From the NCBI RefSeq assembly GCF_000819845.1, contig NZ_CDCG01000037.1, positions 181,521 through 239,624 of the forward strand: a DNA stretch of 58,104 nucleotides, written 5' to 3'. Numbering within the stretch: position 1 is the stretch's first letter; the number at the start of each line of letters is the position of its first letter. Below are positions 27,776 to 38,309 of the stretch, piece after piece. The translations under genes and the position numbers were made by a program. The stretch is from Aeromonas enteropelogenes (GTDB taxonomy: Bacteria > Pseudomonadota > Gammaproteobacteria > Enterobacterales > Aeromonadaceae). The notes below the pieces were generated by a model. That model made no database searches. It was not told the DNA's origin and saw only the letters and a list, made by a program, of their open reading frames with translations.

Positions 27776-28667
27776 GGTTGCCCTCCTCGCTCTGCTCGGC
27801 CAACGCGAAATGGATTGGACCCAGTGGTTCTGCCTGCAGGATCCAGATCAGTTGTTCCTTGCACAGCTCCAGCAGGGCCAGAAACGTCACCAGCACGCCC
27901 ATGCGCCCCTCTTCGGCCCGCAGCACCTGTTCAAGGCGCAGGGTCTGGCCCAGGGAGAGCATGGCGAGGATCTCCGCCATCCGCACCCGGGTCGGGATCT
28001 GCTCGCGGCGGATCTGGTGATGTTCAAAATGAGTCGCGCGTTTTACCACACTTTGCATGTAAAGGGCGAGCTCAACCAGCGAAACATCGGGAGTCAGCGG
28101 CTTGAGGGAGCCAAAATCCGGCGGCAGAGCGGCGGCGATGAAGATCTCCCGCTCCACCCTGGGCAGCGCGTCCACCCGCTCGGCGCCGACCTTGTAGCGC
28201 TCATACTCCTGCAGGCGGCGGATCAGGGTCACGCGGGGATCTTCCCCCTCCTCATCATCTTCCAGCTCGGGCGCCTTGGGCAGCAGCAGGCGGGATTTTA
28301 TCTCCGCCAGCCAGGCTGCCATCAGCAGGTACTCGGCCGCCAGCTCCAGATTGAGCCCCTGCATCAGCTCTACGTACTCCATGTACTGGGCGGTGATCTG
28401 CAGGATCGGCAGGTTGAGGATATCGAGCTGCTGGCGCCGGATGAGATAGAGCAAGAGATCGAGCGGCCCCTCGAAGGTATCGAGGAACACCTCCAGCGCA
28501 TCGGGCGGAATGAACAGATCCTGGGGCAGCTCGTGATAGGGCTGCCCCAGGACTTTCGCGATAGGGGTGAGGGCTGCTGCCCCCTCCCCCGTCTCGCCGG
28601 GAATCGTCGTGGCCGTCACGGACACGGGTTCAGCGGTCTCACTCAAACGGAGTCGGATCCCCGGCAC
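27759..28667 (-). CDS. scpA: Segregation and condensation protein A
   Basis: Kleisin-type subunit linking SMC heads. The N-terminal kleisin block is FEGPLDLLLYLIRRQQLDILNLPILQITAQYMEYV; LLMAAWLAEIKSRLLLP follows and an acidic linker (EDDEEGEDP) separates the C-terminal winged-helix part. No ATG fits: the frame opens with GTG at 28667, overlapping yciO by 29 bp and without a clear ribosome site; GTG codons at 28625 or 28619 are also possible. Conserved homology starts only around residue 55, so the start is uncertain. Confidence 0.9.
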   Translation of the reverse strand: MPGIRLRLSETAEPVSVTATTIPGETGEGAAALTPIAKVLGQPYHELPQDLFIPPDALEVFLDTFEGPLDLLLYLIRRQQLDILNLPILQITAQYMEYVELMQGLNLELAAEYLLMAAWLAEIKSRLLLPKAPELEDDEEGEDPRVTLIRRLQEYERYKVGAERVDALPRVEREIFIAAALPPDFGSLKPLTPDVSLVELALYMQSVVKRATHFEHHQIRREQIPTRVRMAEILAMLSLGQTLRLEQVLRAEEGRMGVLVTFLALLELCKEQLIWILQAEPLGPIHFALAEQSEEGNRGAAH

Positions 28668-29259
28668 CGCGACGACGTAGCACGGGCTCGTCGTCGGAGA
28701 AGTCCACGACCGTGGTGGGCTGCTCGCCCAGATAACCGCCGTTGACCACCAGATCCACCTGCTTGCCCAGCTTGTCGAAGATCTCCTCGGGGTCGAACTC
28801 CGCCATCTCGGAATCGGGCAGGATCAGGGTGGTGGAGAGCAGCGGCTCACCGAGGGCTTCGAGCAGCGCCTGTGCGATCTTGTTGTCCGGTACCCGGATG
28901 CCGATGCTCTTCTTCTTCTCATTCATCAAGCGCCGCGGCACCTCCTTGGTGGCCTTGAAGATGAAGGTGTAGGCACCCGGGGTGTTGTTCTTGATCAGGC
29001 GAAACGCGCTGTTGTCCACCTTGGCGTAGGTGGCGATCTCGGAGAGATCCCGACACACCAGGGTGAAGTCGTGGTTGGGATCGATGCGACGGATGCGGCA
29101 GATACGCTCCAGCGCCCCCTTGTCACCCATCTGGCAGCCCAGGGCATAGCCGGAATCGGTGGGATAGACGATGACACCGCCGTTTTGCAGAATTTGCACC
29201 GCCTGGCTGACGAGACGCGCCTGGGGGTTTTCCGGATGTACGTAAAAGTGCTGACTCAT
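28639..29259 (-). CDS. yciO: YciO/YrdC-family (Sua5-like) protein
   Basis: A 206-residue protein collinear with E. coli YciO. The YrdC fold is shown by GGVIVYPTDSGYALGCQMGD, RICRIRRIDPNHDFTLVCRDLSEI and KNNTPGAYTFIFKATKEVPRR. The YrdC/TsaC relatives make threonylcarbamoyl-AMP for tRNA t6A; YciO does not substitute fully for TsaC and its role is less certain. ATG at 29259 was chosen from alignment with E. coli. It lies between rnm and scpA, and overlaps the annotated scpA start, suggesting one minus-strand operon. Confidence 0.92.
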   Translation of the reverse strand: MSQHFYVHPENPQARLVSQAVQILQNGGVIVYPTDSGYALGCQMGDKGALERICRIRRIDPNHDFTLVCRDLSEIATYAKVDNSAFRLIKNNTPGAYTFIFKATKEVPRRLMNEKKKSIGIRVPDNKIAQALLEALGEPLLSTTLILPDSEMAEFDPEEIFDKLGKQVDLVVNGGYLGEQPTTVVDFSDDEPVLRRRGAGDPTPFE

Positions 29260-29363
29260 AACATGTTCTCGCAATGGGGGCAGCAACATCTGCCCGCTTG
29301 ATGGTCATGGACGCAACCCCATGACACTACCTTAATCTGTTTGGCGTTGCGGCGCCCGCTTCA

Positions 29364-30245
29364 TTAACGGCTGGCCAACAGGCCGGCATGCTCCTCGGCG
29401 CTCAGGCCGAAGTGGCCGGGATAGGCCAGCCACAGTGGCGTGCCCTCCTTGGGCAGCCAGAGGTGGCGACCCAACTCGGTCCAGTTGGAGGGGAAGTGAA
29501 AATCGGACCCCACCGAGATATAGAGATCCTGATCTTTGGCCCACTGGCCGAGATTGGCCCGCTCCTGGGGGCTCTGCTGGGGCAGCGAGACCTCCATGGC
29601 GTCTCCCCCAGCGGCCTTGAAGGCCACCAGCAGCCGCTTGATCCACTTGGCGGTAAGATCGTAGCGGCTCGGGTGGGCCAGCACCGCCAGTCCGCCGGCG
29701 TCGTGAATGACGGCGATGGCATCGCGCATCTCGGGCCACTCGGCCGGCACATAGCCCTTGTTGCCGCGGCTCAGGTACTTTTTGAATACCTTTTGCATGT
29801 TGTCGGCCACCCCGCGCGCCACCAGCACCCGGGCAAAGTGGGCCCGGGTCACGGCGGCGTCGCCGGCCAGTTGTTTGGCCTCTTCATAGGTACCGGGGAT
29901 GAGGCACTTCTCCAGACGGCGCCCGATCTCCTCGGCGCGCGCCTCGCGCCGGGCCAGCTGACCGGCCAGAAAGGCGGCCAGCTGCGGATTTTTTTCATCC
30001 ACCCCGAGGGCCACTATGTGGATCTCGTGGTGCTCCCAGCCGGTGGAAATTTCGACCCCGCTCACCAGCCGAAGCGGCAGTTGCTCGGCGGTGATGGTCT
30101 GGCGCACCTCATCAAGCCCGGCAAGGGTGTCGTGGTCAGTAACTGCTAACACCGCAACCTCATTTTCGGCAGCGCGGCGCACCAAATCGGCCGGGCTCAG
30201 CACCCCGTCGGAGGCCGTGGTATGGCAGTGAAGATCGAATCTCAT
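29364..30245 (-). CDS. rnm: PHP-domain 5'-3' exoribonuclease RNase AM
   Basis: PHP phosphoesterase of 293 residues, the same length as E. coli YciV (RNase AM, formerly TrpH), which trims 5' ends of rRNA precursors. Metal-binding motifs are HCHTTASDG at the N-terminus, VTDHDT, a third site in SGVEIS and SDFHF near the C-terminus. It is divergent from the trp operon, exactly as in E. coli, and heads the minus-strand set rnm-yciO-scpA-scpB-rluB. Its promoter must lie within the 140 bp shared with trpL. Confidence 0.93.
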   Translation of the reverse strand: MRFDLHCHTTASDGVLSPADLVRRAAENEVAVLAVTDHDTLAGLDEVRQTITAEQLPLRLVSGVEISTGWEHHEIHIVALGVDEKNPQLAAFLAGQLARREARAEEIGRRLEKCLIPGTYEEAKQLAGDAAVTRAHFARVLVARGVADNMQKVFKKYLSRGNKGYVPAEWPEMRDAIAVIHDAGGLAVLAHPSRYDLTAKWIKRLLVAFKAAGGDAMEVSLPQQSPQERANLGQWAKDQDLYISVGSDFHFPSNWTELGRHLWLPKEGTPLWLAYPGHFGLSAEEHAGLLASR

Positions 30246-30384
30246 CAGATTATTCCGCTCTCGTGGTCAGGTCACTGTTTGTAGTAATTCGGCAAAAGAA
30301 GGCTAAAAAGCGACTTGACTTGGCCGCGGCTTTATCGTTTTCTGTAGGCACTTCATTGCAAACATCTTTTTACAGGAATTTATC

Positions 30385-30432
30385 ATGCAAACGACTTCCA
30401 TCCTGACCATTTGGTGGTGGCACACTCCCTGA
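30385..30432 (+). CDS. trpL: trp operon leader peptide
   Basis: A 15-codon frame, MQTTSILTIWWWHTP, with three consecutive tryptophan codons. TACAGGA precedes the ATG. It lies between rnm and trpE, 62 bp before the attenuator hairpin, and should couple tRNA-Trp charging to transcription. A weak TTGACT at 30315 may be the -35 of the promoter; I found no clear TrpR operator. Confidence 0.93.
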   Translation: MQTTSILTIWWWHTP

Positions 30433-30494
30433 CATGCGGGCGTGTGGTCGTTGCTGTACCTGTAATCTGACAGCAAACAAAGAACCAAAGAAAA

Positions 30495-30521
30495 AGCCCG
30501 CTGACCCCAGCGGGCTTTTTT
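30495..30521 (+). terminator. trp operon attenuator
   Basis: AGCCCGCTG (30495-30503) and CAGCGGGCT (30508-30516) form a nine-pair stem followed by TTTTT. About 170 bp of untranslated leader follow before trpE. Confidence 0.93.
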
Positions 30522-30692
30522 ATTATCCGGCAAATGGACCTGTGATGAAACCGAGAATTCAGACAAGCATACCGACCTGGCGATGGCGCCCCTGACAAGC
30601 GCAACCAGACCCCTTCAATTTCAAAGGCATTTTTCAAAGGTATTAGACGTCATGAACATCGGTAACACGCATCACACGCAAGGGAACGCACT

Positions 30693-32339
30693 ATGACAGC
30701 CACGTATCGCCTGCCACTGGGTGAATTCGATACCCTCAAGTTAAACGCCCCCTATGTGGCCGACCCGCTGGCGCTCTACAGCCAGCTCTGTCAGGGCCGC
30801 CCCAACAACCTGCTGCTGGAATCGGTGGAGATCGACTCCAAGGCGGGCAAACAGAGCCTGCTGCTGGTGGATGCCTGCCTGCGCATCGAGTGCCGCGGCC
30901 GCACCGTGCGGGTACGCAGCCTCAATGACAACGGCGTCCAGCTGCAACGCCTGCTGAGCGAGCGCCTCAGCACCGTCATCAAACAGAGCGAAGTGGCTGG
31001 CGAGCTGCAACTCGACTTCCCGGTATCGGATCGGGCGCTCGATGAAGACAGCCGCCTCAAGGGCACCAGCGTGCTGGACGTGCTGCGCACCCTGCAGCAA
31101 GAGCTTGGGTGCGAGCAGGGCAAAGAGGCGCTCTTTATGGCGGGCAGCTTTGCCTACGACCTCATCGCCTCCTTTGAGGATCTGCCGGAGGTCCCCGAGG
31201 GGAGCAACGACTGCCCCGACTACTGCTTCTACGTAGCCGAGACACTCATCACCATCGACCATATCGCGCGCTCTACGGCGCTGCTCGCCTGCATCTTCGG
31301 CGGCGACAGCGACGAGCGCGAGCTGGATGAGCGCTACAACCGCCTGAGCGATCGCCTCGAGCAGTTCAAGCTGGCCTGCCAGCAAGCGGCCGAGCGGGCA
31401 CTTGCTCCCCAGCCCCCGGTCGAGGGCATTCATGGCGGCATGCAGGTGGACAAGAGCGACAAGCAGTTCTGCGCCGAGGTGGAGAAGCTCAAGGGCTTTA
31501 TCCGCCGCGGCGACATCTTCCAGGTGGTGCCGTCACGCTGCTTCTCCCTGCCCTGCCCCAGCCCCGTCGCCGCCTATCGCCGCCTCAAGCAGACCAACCC
31601 CAGCCCCTACATGTTCTACGTGCAGGATGAGGGCTTCACCCTGTTTGGCGCCTCCCCCGAGAGCGCGGTGAAATTCTGCGCCACCAGCCGCGATGTCGAG
31701 ATGTACCCCATAGCCGGTACCCGCCGCCGCGGCTTCAACCCGGATGGCACCATCAACCGGGATCTCGACGGCCGCATTGAGCTGGAACTGCGTCAGGACG
31801 AAAAAGAGGTGGCCGAGCACCTGATGCTGGTGGATCTGGGCCGCAACGACATCGCCCGCATCTCGGAGCCGGGCACCCGCTACGTCAAGGAGCTGCTGAA
31901 AGTGGATCGCTACAGCCACGTGATGCACCTGGTTTCCAAGGTGGTCGGCACCCTGCGATCCGACCTTGACGCCCTGCACGCCTATCAGGCCTGCATGAAC
32001 ATGGGCACCCTCACCGGCGCGCCGAAGATCCGCGCCAGCGAGCTTATTCGCATGGTGGAAGGCAAGCGCCGCGGCAGCTACGGCGGCGCCGTGGGTTATC
32101 TGAACGGCGCGGGTGAGATGGATACCTGCATCGTCATCCGCTCCGCTTTCGTCAAAGATGGCGTGGCCCATGTGCAGGCCGGCGCCGGCGTGGTCTATGA
32201 CTCCAAACCCCAGGCCGAGGCGGACGAGACCCGCGCCAAGGCGACGGCCGTGCTGGCCGCCATCGCCGCCAGCCATGGCACCTCCCTGCAAGCATTGAGC
32301 GCCCAGCAGGAACAACACAAGGACGTGAGTCATGACTAA
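30693..32339 (+). CDS. trpE: Anthranilate synthase component I
   Basis: Large subunit of anthranilate synthase: chorismate plus ammonia to anthranilate. The N-terminal [13 protein letters not shown] contains the LLES tryptophan-feedback motif. The chorismate-utilising domain carries [48 protein letters not shown] and [16 protein letters not shown]. The product is 548 residues, slightly longer than E. coli TrpE (520). AAGGGAA lies upstream of the ATG. It overlaps trpG by 8 bp. Confidence 0.97.
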   Translation: MTATYRLPLGEFDTLKLNAPYVADPLALYSQLCQGRPNNLLLESVEIDSKAGKQSLLLVDACLRIECRGRTVRVRSLNDNGVQLQRLLSERLSTVIKQSEVAGELQLDFPVSDRALDEDSRLKGTSVLDVLRTLQQELGCEQGKEALFMAGSFAYDLIASFEDLPEVPEGSNDCPDYCFYVAETLITIDHIARSTALLACIFGGDSDERELDERYNRLSDRLEQFKLACQQAAERALAPQPPVEGIHGGMQVDKSDKQFCAEVEKLKGFIRRGDIFQVVPSRCFSLPCPSPVAAYRRLKQTNPSPYMFYVQDEGFTLFGASPESAVKFCATSRDVEMYPIAGTRRRGFNPDGTINRDLDGRIELELRQDEKEVAEHLMLVDLGRNDIARISEPGTRYVKELLKVDRYSHVMHLVSKVVGTLRSDLDALHAYQACMNMGTLTGAPKIRASELIRMVEGKRRGSYGGAVGYLNGAGEMDTCIVIRSAFVKDGVAHVQAGAGVVYDSKPQAEADETRAKATAVLAAIAASHGTSLQALSAQQEQHKDVSHD

Positions 32340-32931
32340 CATCTTCCTGCTCGATAATTTCGATTCATTCACCTACAACCTGGTGGATCAGTTCCGCTCC
32401 CTCGGCTATCCGGTGCGGATCTACCGCAACAGCCTGCCGGCGAGCCGCATCATGAGCGAGATCGCCGCCTGCGAGGGCGATGCCGTGCTGGTGCTCTCCC
32501 CGGGGCCGGGCGCCCCCCATGAAGCGGGTTGCCTGATTGACCTTATCAAGCTGGCCCGCGGCCAGGTGCCCATCCTCGGCATCTGCCTCGGTCATCAGGC
32601 ACTGTGCGAAGCGTACGGCGGCACCGTCGGCGCGGCGGGCGAAATCGTCCACGGCAAGCGCTCTTTGATTGAGCACAACGGCCACGGCGCCTTCGCCGGT
32701 CTGCCGACCCCGCTGCCGGTGGCCCGCTATCACTCGCTGGTCGCCACCTATGTGCCGGACGAGCTGACGGTGATTGCCCACTATCAGGGCATGCCCATGG
32801 CCATCGAGCAGGCGGACGAACGGGTACTGGGCTTTCAGTTCCACCCGGAATCCATCATGACCTCGGAAGGGGCCCGCCTGCTGACCCAGGCGCTCGCCCA
32901 TATCACCCGTCCCGAAAGCAGCGTGCGTTAA
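32332..32931 (+). CDS. trpG: Anthranilate synthase component II (glutamine amidotransferase)
   Basis: Class I glutamine amidotransferase that feeds ammonia to TrpE. The catalytic triad is Cys85 in GICLGHQA and His170/Glu172 in FQFHPESIM. It ends after 199 residues and is not fused to TrpD, unlike in E. coli; this is the arrangement of many other gammaproteobacteria. Its start overlaps trpE by 8 bp, consistent with coupled, equimolar synthesis. Confidence 0.96.
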   Translation: MTNIFLLDNFDSFTYNLVDQFRSLGYPVRIYRNSLPASRIMSEIAACEGDAVLVLSPGPGAPHEAGCLIDLIKLARGQVPILGICLGHQALCEAYGGTVGAAGEIVHGKRSLIEHNGHGAFAGLPTPLPVARYHSLVATYVPDELTVIAHYQGMPMAIEQADERVLGFQFHPESIMTSEGARLLTQALAHITRPESSVR

Positions 32932-32945
32932 GGTAAGGAGACCCC

Positions 32946-33965
32946 ATGCATCATCATCTCAACACCCTCTATCAGGGACAGTCTCTTACCCGCGACGCCG
33001 CCCGTGACGCCTTCGGCCAAGTGGTACGTGGCGAAGTGGATCCCATCGTTCTCGCCAGTCTCTTGACCGCCTTCAAGATCAAGGGGGAGACCCCGGAGGA
33101 GATCGCCGGCGCCGCCGAGGCCCTGCTGGCAGAAGCCCGCGACTTCCCGCATCCGGACTATGAGTTCTGCGACATCGTCGGCACCGGTGGCGATGGTCTC
33201 AACACCATCAACGTCTCCACCACCTCGGCGCTGGTCGCCGCCGCCTGCGGCCTGAAAGTGGCCAAGCATGGCAACCGCTCGGTCTCGAGCAAGTCGGGTT
33301 CGAGCGATCTGCTGGACAAGATGGGCATCAAGCTCGACATGAGCCCGGCGCAGGCGCGCCGCTGCCTCGATGAGCTCGGCATCTGCTTCCTGTTCGCCCC
33401 CCAGTATCACGCCGGGGTGCGCCACGCCATGCCGGTACGCCAGGCCCTCAAGACCCGCACCCTGTTCAATGTGCTGGGGCCGCTCATCAACCCCGCTCGC
33501 CCCACCTATCAGCTGATGGGGGTCTATGCCCCCGAGCTGGTGCGCCCCATCGCCGAAACCCTGCTGGCACTGGGGCTGAAAACCGGTATGGTGGTGCACG
33601 GCGCCGGGCTGGATGAAATTGCCATCCACGGCCCGACCCAGGTGGCCCAGATCCGTGACGGCGAGATCCGCGAGTTTCTGATCACCCCGGCTGACTTTGG
33701 CCTCGAGACCTATCCGGTCAGCGCCATTCAGGGCGGTGAGCCGGAAGAGAACCGCGCCATCACCGCCGCCATTCTGGAAGGGCGTGGCACCCCGGCCCAC
33801 AACGCCGCCATCGCCGCCAACGTAGCCCCGCTGCTGCTGATGGCAGGCAAGGCGAAAGATCTCAAGAATGCCGCCGCCGAGGTGCTGGCGGTGCTGGCGA
33901 GCGGCAAGACGGCGGAGCTCGCCGCTCGGCTGGCCACCCTGAGTCATCAACCCGAACAGCAATAA
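32946..33965 (+). CDS. trpD: Anthranilate phosphoribosyltransferase
   Basis: Transfers phosphoribose from PRPP to anthranilate. The 339-residue protein shows the PRPP motif DIVGTGGDGLNTINVST, the KHGNRSVSSKSGSSDLL loop and VLGPLINPARPTYQLMGVY. AAGGAG is well spaced before the ATG, 14 bp after trpG. Confidence 0.97.
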   Translation: MHHHLNTLYQGQSLTRDAARDAFGQVVRGEVDPIVLASLLTAFKIKGETPEEIAGAAEALLAEARDFPHPDYEFCDIVGTGGDGLNTINVSTTSALVAAACGLKVAKHGNRSVSSKSGSSDLLDKMGIKLDMSPAQARRCLDELGICFLFAPQYHAGVRHAMPVRQALKTRTLFNVLGPLINPARPTYQLMGVYAPELVRPIAETLLALGLKTGMVVHGAGLDEIAIHGPTQVAQIRDGEIREFLITPADFGLETYPVSAIQGGEPEENRAITAAILEGRGTPAHNAAIAANVAPLLLMAGKAKDLKNAAAEVLAVLASGKTAELAARLATLSHQPEQQ

Positions 33966-34009
33966 GCGCCGAGCGACCCATGACAAGCGTTAGCAACAAG
34001 GACTCTACA

Positions 34010-35434
34010 ATGCAGGATCACGCCATTTCGCCGGACTGTTTCCTCAACATGGCCTCCATCAACCAGACCATTCTCGGCAAAATCGTGGCGGCCAAACAGG
34101 AGTGGGTCGCCGCCCGCAAGCTGGCCCAGCCGCTGGAGAGCTTCCAGAGTGCGCTGATCCCAAGCGATCGGGATTTCGTCGGCGCGCTCAAGGCGGGCTC
34201 CACCCGCTTTATTCTGGAGTGCAAGAAGGCCTCCCCCTCCAAGGGGCTGATCCGCGACGACTTCAGCCCGGAAGCCATCGCCGATATCTACGGCAAATAC
34301 GCCACCGCCATCTCGGTGCTGACCGACGAGAAGTTCTTTCAGGGGGATTTTGCCTTTTTGCCGCGGGTGCGCAGCCGCGTCAGCCAGCCGGTGCTCTGCA
34401 AGGATTTCATGATTGACCCCTATCAGGTCTATCTGGCCCGCCACTATCAGGCGGACGCCATCCTCCTGATGCTCTCGGTGCTCACCGACGAGGGCTATCG
34501 CGCCCTATTCGCGGTCGCCAGGGAGCTCGGCCTCGGCGTGCTGACCGAGGTGAGCAACGAGGAGGAGCTGACCCGCGCCATCGCGCTGGGGGCGCCGGTG
34601 ATTGGCATCAACAACCGGGATCTGCGGGATTTGAGCGTCGATCTCGCCCGCACCAAACAGCTGGCCGCAGACATCCCGGCCGATCGGGTGGTGATCAGCG
34701 AATCCGGCATCAACCACCGCGCCCAGGTGGCGGATCTGCGCCACCATGCCAAGGGCTTCCTGGTGGGCTCATCCCTCATGGCCGAGCCGGATCTGGAGGC
34801 TGCGGTGCGCAAGCTCACCCTGGGCCAAAACAAGGTGTGCGGCCTCACCCGCCCCGAGGACGCCGTTGCCGCCCATCAGGCAGGCGCGGTGTTTGGCGGC
34901 CTTATCTTTGTGGCGAAAAGCCCGCGCTATGTGGACATTCCCGCCGCCCGCGCCGTGATGGCTGGGGCGCCGCTCTCTTACGTCGGGGTATTTCGCAATG
35001 CCCAGCCCGCCACTATCGCCAAGACAGTGGAGGCGCTGGGGCTCGCCGCGGTGCAGCTGCATGGGGATGAAGATGCAGCCTACATTGAGACCCTGCGCCC
35101 ACTGCTGCCGGCTGGCTGTCAGATCTGGAAAGCAATTGGAATCACAAGTGGCGAGCCGCTGCCCGCCCTCGACTATCCGGCGGATCGCCTGCTGCTGGAT
35201 ACAAAAGTCGGCAGCCAGAGCGGCGGTACCGGTCAGGCGTTCGACTGGGCCCTGCTGGCCAATCTCGATAAAGCCAAGCTGATGCTGGCGGGCGGCCTTA
35301 ATCCTGACAACGCCTTGCAAGCCGCGCAAGTGGGCTGCCTCGGCCTTGATTTCAACTCCGGGGTAGAGAGTGCCCCGGGCCAGAAGGATGCCCACAAGCT
35401 GGCGGCCGCCTTTGCCGCCCTGCGCAACCTGTAA
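34010..35434 (+). CDS. trpCF: Bifunctional indole-3-glycerol-phosphate synthase / phosphoribosylanthranilate isomerase
   Basis: Two fused TIM barrels. The N-terminal TrpC half has FILECKKASPSKGLIRDDF and SESGINHRAQV; the C-terminal TrpF half begins at KVCGLTRPEDA and ends with LDFNSGVESAPGQKDAHKL. The fusion is like that of E. coli. Of three possible starts, ATG at 34010 has AAGGA at seven bases; ATG at 33980 would add ten residues and ATG at 34049 would remove thirteen. The length is 474 residues (E. coli 453). Confidence 0.96.
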   Translation: MQDHAISPDCFLNMASINQTILGKIVAAKQEWVAARKLAQPLESFQSALIPSDRDFVGALKAGSTRFILECKKASPSKGLIRDDFSPEAIADIYGKYATAISVLTDEKFFQGDFAFLPRVRSRVSQPVLCKDFMIDPYQVYLARHYQADAILLMLSVLTDEGYRALFAVARELGLGVLTEVSNEEELTRAIALGAPVIGINNRDLRDLSVDLARTKQLAADIPADRVVISESGINHRAQVADLRHHAKGFLVGSSLMAEPDLEAAVRKLTLGQNKVCGLTRPEDAVAAHQAGAVFGGLIFVAKSPRYVDIPAARAVMAGAPLSYVGVFRNAQPATIAKTVEALGLAAVQLHGDEDAAYIETLRPLLPAGCQIWKAIGITSGEPLPALDYPADRLLLDTKVGSQSGGTGQAFDWALLANLDKAKLMLAGGLNPDNALQAAQVGCLGLDFNSGVESAPGQKDAHKLAAAFAALRNL

Positions 35435-35482
35435 TGCAACCCCTTTTTGATGTTTCGATTTAGCAAATACAAGGAAGAAACC

Positions 35483-36676
35483 ATGACCCTGCTCAACCCG
35501 TTTTTTGGTGAATTTGGCGGCATGTACGTGCCCCAGATCCTCATCCCCGCCCTGCTCCAGCTGGAGAAGGCCTTCGTCGATGCCAAGGATGATCCGGCCT
35601 TTATCGCCGAGTTTCAGTCCCTGCTGACCGAGTATGCCGGTCGCCCGACCCCGCTCACCCTGACTCGCAATCTGACCAAGGGCACCAAGACCCGCCTCTA
35701 TCTGAAGCGCGAAGACCTGCTGCACGGCGGCGCCCACAAGACCAACCAGGTGCTGGGTCAGGCGCTGCTGGCCAAGCGGATGGGCAAGAACGAGATCATC
35801 GCCGAGACCGGTGCCGGCCAGCATGGCGTCGCTACCGCGCTGGCCTGCGCCCTGCTCGGCCTCAAGTGCCGGGTCTATATGGGTGCCAAGGATTGCGAGC
35901 GCCAGAAGCCCAACGTCTTTCGCATGAAGCTGATGGGCGCCACCGTCATTCCGGTGCATTCGGGCTCCGCCACCCTCAAAGATGCCTGCAACGAGGCGCT
36001 GCGCGACTGGGCCGCCAACTACGAGTCGGCCCACTACCTGCTCGGCACCGCCGCCGGTCCGCACCCCTTCCCCACTATCGTGCGGGAGTTCCAGAAGATG
36101 ATCGGCGAAGAGGCCAAGGCCCAGTGCTTCGAGAAGGAAGAGCGACTGCCCGATGCGGTGATCGCCTGCGTCGGCGGCGGGTCCAACGCCATCGGCATGT
36201 TTGCCGACTTTATCGATGAGCCGTCGGTGCGCCTTATCGGTGTCGAGCCGGGTGGTCACGGTATCGAGAGTGGCGAGCACGGCGCGCCGCTCGGTCACGG
36301 CAGCAAGGGGGTCTTCTTTGGCATGCACTCCTATCTGATGCAGGACAATCAGGGCCAAATTCAGGAGTCCTACTCCGTCTCGGCGGGGCTGGATTTCCCC
36401 TCCGTCGGCCCGCAGCACGCCCACCTGGCCGCCATCGGCCGCGCCGAGTACCCCTCGGTGACCGACAAGGAGGCGCTGGACGCCTTCCAGGAGCTGGCCA
36501 AATCCGAAGGGATCATACCAGCGCTAGAGTCCTCCCACGCACTGGCCCACGCCCTCAAGATGGCCCGCAGTGAACCGGAAAAAGAGCAGGTGCTCATCGT
36601 CAACCTCTCCGGCCGTGGCGACAAAGATATCTTCACCGTGGCTGACATTTTTGAAAAAGAAGGAACCTTGTCATGA
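35483..36676 (+). CDS. trpB: Tryptophan synthase beta subunit
   Basis: PLP enzyme condensing indole with serine. The 397-residue product equals the E. coli length. The PLP lysine is Lys86 in [25 protein letters not shown] binds the PLP phosphate. AAGGAAG is nine bases before the ATG at 35483. The stop overlaps the trpA start by 4 bp (ATGA). Confidence 0.98.
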   Translation: MTLLNPFFGEFGGMYVPQILIPALLQLEKAFVDAKDDPAFIAEFQSLLTEYAGRPTPLTLTRNLTKGTKTRLYLKREDLLHGGAHKTNQVLGQALLAKRMGKNEIIAETGAGQHGVATALACALLGLKCRVYMGAKDCERQKPNVFRMKLMGATVIPVHSGSATLKDACNEALRDWAANYESAHYLLGTAAGPHPFPTIVREFQKMIGEEAKAQCFEKEERLPDAVIACVGGGSNAIGMFADFIDEPSVRLIGVEPGGHGIESGEHGAPLGHGSKGVFFGMHSYLMQDNQGQIQESYSVSAGLDFPSVGPQHAHLAAIGRAEYPSVTDKEALDAFQELAKSEGIIPALESSHALAHALKMARSEPEKEQVLIVNLSGRGDKDIFTVADIFEKEGTLS

Positions 36677-37479
36677 ACCGTTACGCACAACTCTTCTCCC
36701 GTCTGGATGAAGCCAATCAGGGCGCCTTTGTGCCGTTCGTGATGCTGGGTGACCCGACTCCCGAATTGTCGCTGGCCATCGTCGATGCGCTGGTCGCAGG
36801 GGGCGCCGATGCCCTCGAACTCGGCATTCCCTTCTCCGATCCGGTAGCGGACGGCCCCACCATTCAGGGTGCCGCCCTGCGCGCCTTTGCCAGCCACACT
36901 ACACCGGACGACTGCTTTGCGCTGCTCGCCAAGATCCGCGCCAAGTACCCGCAACTGCCCATTGGCCTCTTGGTCTACGCCAATCTCGTTTATGTGCGCA
37001 AGATCGACGGCTTCTACGAGAAGTGCCAGCAGGCCGGCGTGGATTCGGTGCTGGTCGCCGACGTGCCGGTGCAGATGTGCGCCCCCTACAAGGCGGCGGC
37101 CGACAAGTTCGGCATCGACAGCATCTTTATCGCCCCGCCCAATGGCGACGCCGAGACCCTGAAACAGGTGGCGGAGCTGGGCAATGGTTACACCTATCTG
37201 GTGAGCCGCGCCGGTGTGACCGGCGCCGAGACCAAGGCCGGCATGCCGGTGGAAGGTCTCATCAATACCCTGCGCGAGTTCAACGCCCCCCCCGCCCTGC
37301 TCGGCTTTGGCATCAGCGAACCGGCTCAGGTACGTGAAGCGATAGCCGCTGGCGCCGCCGGTGCCATCTCCGGCTCCGCCGTGGTGAAGATCATCGAGAC
37401 CCACCACCAGAACCCGGAGCATATGCTCACCCGTCTGAAGGAGTTTGTGGAAGGGATGAAGGCCGCGACCAATCGATAA
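36673..37479 (+). CDS. trpA: Tryptophan synthase alpha subunit
   Basis: Cleaves indole-3-glycerol phosphate to indole, which is channelled to TrpB. The catalytic residues are Glu49 ([11 protein letters not shown]) and Asp60 (VADGPTIQ). It has 268 residues, the same as E. coli TrpA. Its ATG overlaps the trpB stop. A terminator follows at 37522. Confidence 0.98.
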   Translation: MNRYAQLFSRLDEANQGAFVPFVMLGDPTPELSLAIVDALVAGGADALELGIPFSDPVADGPTIQGAALRAFASHTTPDDCFALLAKIRAKYPQLPIGLLVYANLVYVRKIDGFYEKCQQAGVDSVLVADVPVQMCAPYKAAADKFGIDSIFIAPPNGDAETLKQVAELGNGYTYLVSRAGVTGAETKAGMPVEGLINTLREFNAPPALLGFGISEPAQVREAIAAGAAGAISGSAVVKIIETHHQNPEHMLTRLKEFVEGMKAATNR

Positions 37480-37521
37480 GGGGCGGCATGGGTCAAATGC
37501 CATTGACCGTGAGTGCGGAAA

Positions 37522-37544
37522 GGGAGCCTGATAGGCTCCCTTTT
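37522..37544 (+). terminator. trp operon terminator
   Basis: GGGAGCCT (37522-37529) and AGGCTCCC (37533-37540) form an eight-pair stem with a three-base loop, followed by TTTTG. Confidence 0.9.
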
Positions 37545-37570
37545 GTTATCCGGCGTCAGCGGTTGGCTTC

Positions 37571-38100
37571 TCTGTAGGTCTGATTAGCGAAGCGTAATCA
37601 GACGTTCGCGACGTTGATGTGGTGGCGCGGCTTCGCCACGCGGTGGCACACCGTAGGGTGCAATAAGCGCAGCGCATTGCACCGCAGCAAATTCCCTTTC
37701 CACGACGACAGACTCTCGCCGGATTCCAGAGCCGGCGGTTAGCCCCTTGATGCGGCTTCGCCCCATGGGACGCGAGTGCTCCGCCCTCGACGGGGTTTCG
37801 CCCGCCCTTCGGGCGTGGGCGAGTGACTTTTCTTTGCGTGGCCAAAGAAAAGTCACCAAAAGAAAGGCCACCCCCGCTTATTCACCCGACTGACGTCGGG
37901 TACCTTCGGCTCACCCTCTTGTCCAACGGCACGCGCCGATGGGCCGTCCATGGCCCAACGCCGCTCGCTCGGCATCCTGCCTCGCGGCCTGGACAAGAGG
38001 ACTCGCCTCAGCGAATAAGAGGGGGATCAATACCGTGCCAACCCACAGCCCCGTCTAACAGCAAATATGCTCCCTCTCCCCTTGGGAGAGGGCTGGGGTG
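37571..38100. repeat. Cluster of small palindromic repeats downstream of trpA
   Basis: No gene is convincing here. Visible stems are: GTCTGATTA/TAATCAGAC at 37578-37603 with a GCGAAGCG loop; GTGGCG/CGCCAC at 37621-37638; GGTGCAAT/ATTGCACC at 37656-37682; GTGACTTTTCTTTG/CAAAGAAAAGTCAC at 37821-37854; and CTCCCTCTCCC with GGGAGAGGG at 38070-38092. Several resemble dispersed elements familiar from many proteobacterial genomes. The stretch looks like a hotspot where repeats accumulate behind a strong terminator. Confidence 0.65.
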
Positions 38101-38309
38101 AGGGGATGGTGCATTTCCAGCCAAGCAAGATGCTCACTCAGCCCACGCCTTAATGACTAATTTATTGATCCAACACAGATTCCCGCCAAACCACGCTTCT
38201 CAACACGCCACCCGCGCCCTTAAGATATCCGAATGACAATCAACCTCTCGGAAGGACGCCATGACAGCGATGGTTGTTATCTCGCAGGTTAACAGCAGCG
38301 GACTGGGGG

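Noticed and set aside
30246..30384. TrpR operator upstream of trpL
   Set aside because: I looked for CTAGTTAACTAG-like half-sites and found none convincing, so no operator is annotated.
34769..36424. A 551-codon minus-strand frame across trpCF and trpB
   Set aside because: Antisense shadow of two unmistakable trp genes.
37823..38101. A 92-codon plus-strand frame in the repeat cluster
   Set aside because: It runs through several hairpin repeats, has no ribosome site, and its sequence is the translation of known-type noncoding repeats.
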